Positions 59,834-64,000 of a stretch of DNA of 64,000 nt are shown piece after piece. The notes beneath the pieces were generated by a model that had not been told where the DNA came from, did no database searches, and worked only from the letters and a program-made list of their open reading frames with translations. Both the position numbers and the translations under genes were made by a program. The stretch's first letter is position 1. Every line of letters starts with the position of its first letter. This stretch comes from CAYSFE01 sp964430225 (lineage in GTDB: Bacteria > Patescibacteriota > Dojkabacteria > GCA-016699595 > JBAXKR01). Location of the stretch: positions 114,364 to 178,363 of the forward strand of contig CAYSFE010000001.1 in NCBI GenBank assembly GCA_964430225.1, read 5' to 3'.

Positions 59834-61063
59834 TTATACTACTTCTCCTAAAGAATCTAGTTCACTAGCTTCCTCAATAATCTCTTTTTTACTTTTCTTG
59901 ACTGATTTTGGCTTGAATTCTTCTCCACTCTCATCTTTTACTTTCTCACCTGACATTCTCTTTAAGCTTAAACCTAAATGTCTCTCAGATTTTGAAATTG
60001 AGATGATTTCGAGTTCTAATTCTTGTCCAATTGTTAAAATCTTGTTTGGATCTTTAACCAAACCTGCTGACATTTCAGAGATATGGATAAGTCCATTAAC
60101 TCCATCAGCAACTCTAACAAATGCACCGTATTCAGCAATCTTTTGTACTGTTCCTTTAACCTTTTGTCCAACCTTGTACTCCTTAATAATCTGATCCCAA
60201 GGATCTGATTGAAGTCTTTTGATTGAATATGCAACTCTTTTACCATTATCTTCAAGTCCAATTACTTGAACCTTAATTTTAGATCCTACTTTGTAGAAGT
60301 CACCTGGGTTATTTACCTTATCCCAAGAAATTTCTGAAAGATGAACCAAACCTTCTAGCCCTTCAGCACTTACGAATAGACCAAATGGAGCTATTCCAGT
60401 TACTAATCCTTCTAAAGTATCTCCAACCTTTACTGATTTTAGAGTATTTGTTCTTTGCTCCATATCAGCCTTAGATTTAACAAGTTTCTCACTAAATATG
60501 ATTCTATTTTTTAATTTATCTATTTCAATAATCTTAACCTTGATTTTCTTACCTACTAAAGTTGCAAGCTTATGTTGTAACTCTGAGGTATTTCCTTGTC
60601 TTGAATCTGATCCAAGTGTATCGTAAATTCTTGCATTATCTAGTTGAGAAGTAGGGATAAATCCTCTTAATCCTCCACCAACTGATACGATAACTCCACC
60701 TGTATTTGCTTCTAAGACTTCAACTTCAACGACTTTATCATTTGCAAGTGCATCATCTAATTCATACCATTTCCTTGCATTTCCAGTTCGTCTGATTGAT
60801 AGCTTAGTAACTCCAGATTCTTCTCCAGAATCTTTAACGTATACTAAAATTTCTTCTCCAACAACGGGTAATTCTCTTTTCTCTCCTTCCAAATATATTT
60901 CTTTTCCAGCTACAACACCTTCAGCCCTAGCACCTATATCAACTAGAACTTGGCCTTTATTAGCCGAAACGACTTTACCTTTAACAAGGCTTCCTTTTTT
61001 GAATATCTTTGGAAAAACTGGATCTGTAAGAACAGAATCCAAAACTGACTTTACTGTACTCAT
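59834..61063 (-). CDS. rpsA: Ribosomal protein bS1 (four S1 domains)
   Basis: bS1 binds mRNA and helps initiation, which matters where SDs are scarce. Four S1 domains are visible, starting at KGSLVKGKVVSANKGQVLVD, VEVEVLEANTGGVIVSVGGG, VGDTLEGLVTGIAPFGLFVS and VGQKVKGTVQKIAEYGAFVR. A Lys/Glu-rich tail follows. Length is 409 aa. The frame is open to 61252 but that extension lies in 5S rRNA, so ATG at 61063 is used. The gene starts 60 nt after 5S with no clear promoter or terminator between. Confidence 0.95.
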   Translation of the reverse strand: MSTVKSVLDSVLTDPVFPKIFKKGSLVKGKVVSANKGQVLVDIGARAEGVVAGKEIYLEGEKRELPVVGEEILVYVKDSGEESGVTKLSIRRTGNARKWYELDDALANDKVVEVEVLEANTGGVIVSVGGGLRGFIPTSQLDNARIYDTLGSDSRQGNTSELQHKLATLVGKKIKVKIIEIDKLKNRIIFSEKLVKSKADMEQRTNTLKSVKVGDTLEGLVTGIAPFGLFVSAEGLEGLVHLSEISWDKVNNPGDFYKVGSKIKVQVIGLEDNGKRVAYSIKRLQSDPWDQIIKEYKVGQKVKGTVQKIAEYGAFVRVADGVNGLIHISEMSAGLVKDPNKILTIGQELELEIISISKSERHLGLSLKRMSGEKVKDESGEEFKPKSVKKSKKEIIEEASELDSLGEVV

Positions 61064-61123
61064 ATTTTTAATTCTATTTTGTTTGGATTTTCCCAGTTGG
61101 GAAGACAAAATAGCCTTATATAA

Positions 61124-61236
61124 ACGGCAATTACCTATTTTCCCAGGTGTGAAACACCAAGTATCGTCGGCGCAATCATGTTTCACTTCTGAGTTCGAGA
61201 TGGGATCAGGTGGGACCATGACGCCAAAATCACCGA
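61124..61236 (-). rRNA. rrf: 5S ribosomal RNA
   Basis: The minus strand contains the 5S core GGTCCCACCTGATCCCAT, then CGAACTCAGAAGTGAAAC and GCGCCGA. Terminal helix I is formed by CGGTGATT at the 5' end (near 61235) and AATTGCCG at the 3' end (near 61125). Ends are accurate to a few bases. It lies about 110 nt after 23S, with no tRNA between. Confidence 0.93.
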
Positions 61237-61715
61237 AGATAATCTTACACATGTAAAACTATCTTCGAAGATCAATAGCTATTATACTATATTCTCTTAA
61301 AATTGGATAGAAATTTTTTATCATACATAAATGCATGATAGTCAACAATACAAGATACAAGTTTTCGAACATTAGTACGACTTGGCTGAACACGTCGCCG
61401 TGCTTACACCTGTCGCCTATCAATCTGGTGATCTTCCAGAAGTCTGATAACGAAACCTAATCTTGGAACTGGCTTCACGCTTATATGCTTTCAGCGTTTA
61501 TCCTAATGGAAACTCAGCTACTCAGCGATGCTCTTGGTAGAACAGCTGATATACTGGAGGTTTCCTCACCCTGGTCCTCTCGTACTAAGGGTCAATTTCC
61601 TCAAGTTTCGAACGGTTGCACCGGATAGAGACCAACCTGACTCACGTCGGTTTGAACCCAGCTCACGTGCCACTTTAATGGGCGAACAGCCCAACCCTTG
61701 GAAGCTTCTTCACCT

Positions 61716-61753
<38 letters not shown>

Positions 61754-62297
61754 ACCGTCGCTATGGACGCTCGGGTAAGACTAGCCTGTTATCCCCGGGG
61801 TAACTTTTATTCTGTAATCAATGGGGTTTCCACACACACCCAAAGGGTCACTATGTTCCACTTTCGTGACTGCTCGACTTGTCAGTCTCACAGTAAAGCT
61901 TGCTTATGCCATTATACTCTACACTCCGTTTCCATTGGAGTTGAGCAAACCTTTAAAATCCTGCGGTACATTTTAGCAGGAAACCGCCCCAGTCAAACTG
62001 CCCGCCTAGCACTGTCCCCACTCCGGATAACGGAGATAGGTTAGGAGTAAAGGTTCTAAAGGGAGGTGTTACAGGATCGACTCCACTCTACCCGAAAGTA
62101 AAGTTTCAAAGTCTCCCTCCTACGCTCTGCAGCAAAACCTATACAACAATACCAAGTTGCAGTAAAGCTCCACGGGGTCTTTTTGTCCGGGTGCAACTAG
62201 ACCGCATCTTCACAGTCATTTCAATATTCGCCGGGCTCTTCGTTAAGACAGTGCCTCCCTCATTAAACCTTTCGTGCGGGACGCCTATTAAGCGCCG

Positions 62298-62376
<79 letters not shown>

Positions 62377-62476
62377 NNNNNNNNNNNNNNNNNNNNNNNN
62401 NNNNNNNNNNNNNNNNNNNNNNNNNNNNNNNNNNNNNNNNNNNNNNNNNNNNNNNNNNNNNNNNNNNNNNNNNNNN
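62377..62476. other. Assembly gap (100 Ns)
   Basis: Exactly 100 Ns inside 23S, the customary filler for a gap of unknown size. Its flanks are the same 55-nt sequence, so nothing may be missing. Confidence 0.98.
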
Positions 62477-62531
62477 TTATAGTTACAGCCGCCATTCACC
62501 AGGACTTAACCTCGAAGCGTGAACCTCAAGG
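62477..62531. repeat. Second copy of the 55-nt duplication
   Basis: Identical to 62322-62376. The 23S sequence continues from it without interruption (AAGGCTTGATC). Confidence 0.93.
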
Positions 62532-64000
62532 CTTGATCTTCTGGCATTGGGCAGGCATCACCTCCTATACATCCTCTTACGAGTTAGCAGGAAGCTGTGT
62601 TTTAGTTAAACAGTTGAGGAGACCTATTATCTGTGACTCACAAATATAAACCTGTGAGTACCCCTTATTGCGAACGTACGGGGTAAATTTGCCGAATTCC
62701 TTAACAAAGAATCACCCGATCACCTTGGTACATTTATACCAATCCACCTGTGACGGTTTCCGGTACGGTTACTAACATTTCTCACTACGATGCTTTTCCC
62801 GTGACTAGAATATCTCAACTCCCAATTGGCCGAAGCCTTTCAGTTGTATTCGTAACTCGCTTACATTCTGCCGAAGCAGAAAACAAAACAACGGATTTAC
62901 CTGTCATCTTTCACTTGTTACTTAAAAGTACACCTAAGTACTCTTGAGAATCTCCCGATCAGTCACACCTTAGTTGATAACGAAACATTAGTAGTAGCAG
63001 AATATTAACTGCTTGGCCATCGCTTACGCTTCTCAGCCTCAGCTTAGGACCGACTAACCCGACATCGATTAACGTAGTGTCGGAACCCTTGGATATACGG
63101 TGTCTTAATTTTTCATCAAGATAGCGCTACTCATGCCACCATTCTTACTTGTATACAATCCAGCTGTCCTTACAGTCAGCCTTCACTTCGTATACAACAC
63201 TCCCCTACCAAATATATTTTCCGAAGAAAACATAAGTCCACTGCATCGGTTGTAGGTTTGAGCCCCGTTACATTGTCGGCGCGAAATCTCTCGACCAGTG
63301 AGCTGTTACGCACTCTTTAAAGGATTGCTGCCTCTAAGCAAACCTCCTGGCTGTATAAGAAATTTCACAACCTTTACCACTTAACCTACGATTGGGGACC
63401 TTAGCAGATGGTCTGGATTCTTTTCCTTTTGCCCAATGGATCTTAGCACCCATGGACTGACTCCTCAGATATTCGTAAAAGCATTCGAAGTTTGAAAGAA
63501 TACGCTACCCCCGAAGGGGCGCTGTATTCAATCAGAGCTCTACCTCTTAAACTTAAATCTAAAGGCTAGCCCTAAAGCTATTTCGGGGAGAGCCAGCTAT
63601 CTCTGAGTTCGATTGGCTTATAACCTCTAATCACCGCTCATCAGATAGATTCGTAATTCTAACCTGTTCGGACCTCCATTTCTATTTCTAGAAACTTCAT
63701 CCTGGCTATGATTAGGTCACTCAGCTTCGGGTCCATTTGTTTAAATCATAGACGCCCAAATTTAGACTCGGTTTCCCTATGGCTACACCACTTAGTGGCT
63801 TAACCAAACTTAAACAAATGACTCGGTGGCTCATTCTTCAATAGGCACGCGGATAAACCTTATAGGATGAAAGTGCTTCCACTGTATTGCTACAGTTTCC
63901 ACACAAACATTGACCTATTAGACGTTCTTCCACTGATTGTTGGCATATGGTTTCAGGTTCTATTTCACTCCCCTAACAGGGGGACTTTTCACCTTTCCCT

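Noticed and set aside
61064..61252. N-terminal extension of rpsA
   Set aside because: The extension overlaps the 5S gene and translates rRNA. The S1 family start is at 61063.
62377..62476. Group I intron or homing endonuclease hidden in the 23S gap
   Set aside because: Visible 23S length already accounts for the full gene, and the identical 55-nt flanks point to an assembly join. An intron in a strain variant cannot be excluded.

Overview
The window is a compact, AT-rich bacterial chromosome segment. Genes are densely packed, short overlaps such as TAATG and ATGA are frequent, and most genes lack a recognisable Shine-Dalgarno (SD) sequence. Small core proteins, cut-down competence proteins, Cys-less bL31 and bL33, no bL9 gene after rpsR, an archaeal-type AMP phosphorylase-like gene and many unrecognised membrane proteins together suggest a Candidate Phyla Radiation (Patescibacteria) genome. 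That placement is inference, and I cannot name the lineage. TGA is used as a stop (yebC, rseP, the DUF1846 gene), so the code is not that of the UGA-recoding CPR groups.

Layout. From 1 to 15.9 kb, almost all on the minus strand: two unknown genes, ruvA-ruvB-ruvC-yebC, envelope genes of unknown function, an LCP/LytR-like protein, an RluD-type pseudouridine synthase, an M16 peptidase, efp, tRNA-Leu, two low-complexity proteins, dnaB and a degenerate metallo-beta-lactamase-fold gene. From 16 to 19.6 kb, plus strand: a YerC-like regulator, an unknown gene, then rpmE-prfA-prmC. From 19.6 to 37.1 kb, mostly minus strand: htrA, ctpA, an unknown pair, rpsF-ssb-rpsR, ychF with AMP phosphorylase, a beta-CASP nuclease, recR-ybaB-dnaX, a pair of divergent paralogues, and a condensed rpsB-tsf-frr-rseP-rpsU unit. 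From 37.1 to 42.9 kb: small unknowns, then mreB-mreC-mreD-like-PBP2-dprA and rpmB. From 43 to 48.5 kb, plus strand: a candidate structured RNA, two tRNA-Thr genes, a DUF1846 gene, rlmB, rpmG, tRNA-Trp, secE, nusG, rplK, rplA, an rplJL leader with a visible attenuator, rplJ and rplL. From 48.5 to 53 kb: a 7TM protein, an ATP-grasp ligase fused to a retropepsin-like domain, a second MreB with an eroded nucleotide site, and a PEGA-domain protein. From 53 kb to the end, minus strand: tRNA-Arg overlapping comEC, comEA, a degenerate cyclophilin, a LysM-M23 peptidase, rho with a structured leader, radA, rpsA, 5S rRNA and a partial 23S rRNA.

The genes supply translation, recombination and repair, rod-shape cell-wall growth and its remodelling enzymes, DNA uptake, and nucleotide salvage. 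Apart from the AMP phosphorylase there is no biosynthetic pathway, which fits a host-dependent or scavenging cell. The most unusual parts are the 48.5-53 kb ligase/MreB-like/PEGA neighbourhood, the structured RNA at 43.03-43.19 kb, the rplJL attenuator, the strong SD sequences on rpsU and tsf against an SD-poor background, and the structured rho leader. A run of 100 Ns inside 23S is flanked by a duplicated 55-nt sequence and looks like an assembly join, not missing DNA.
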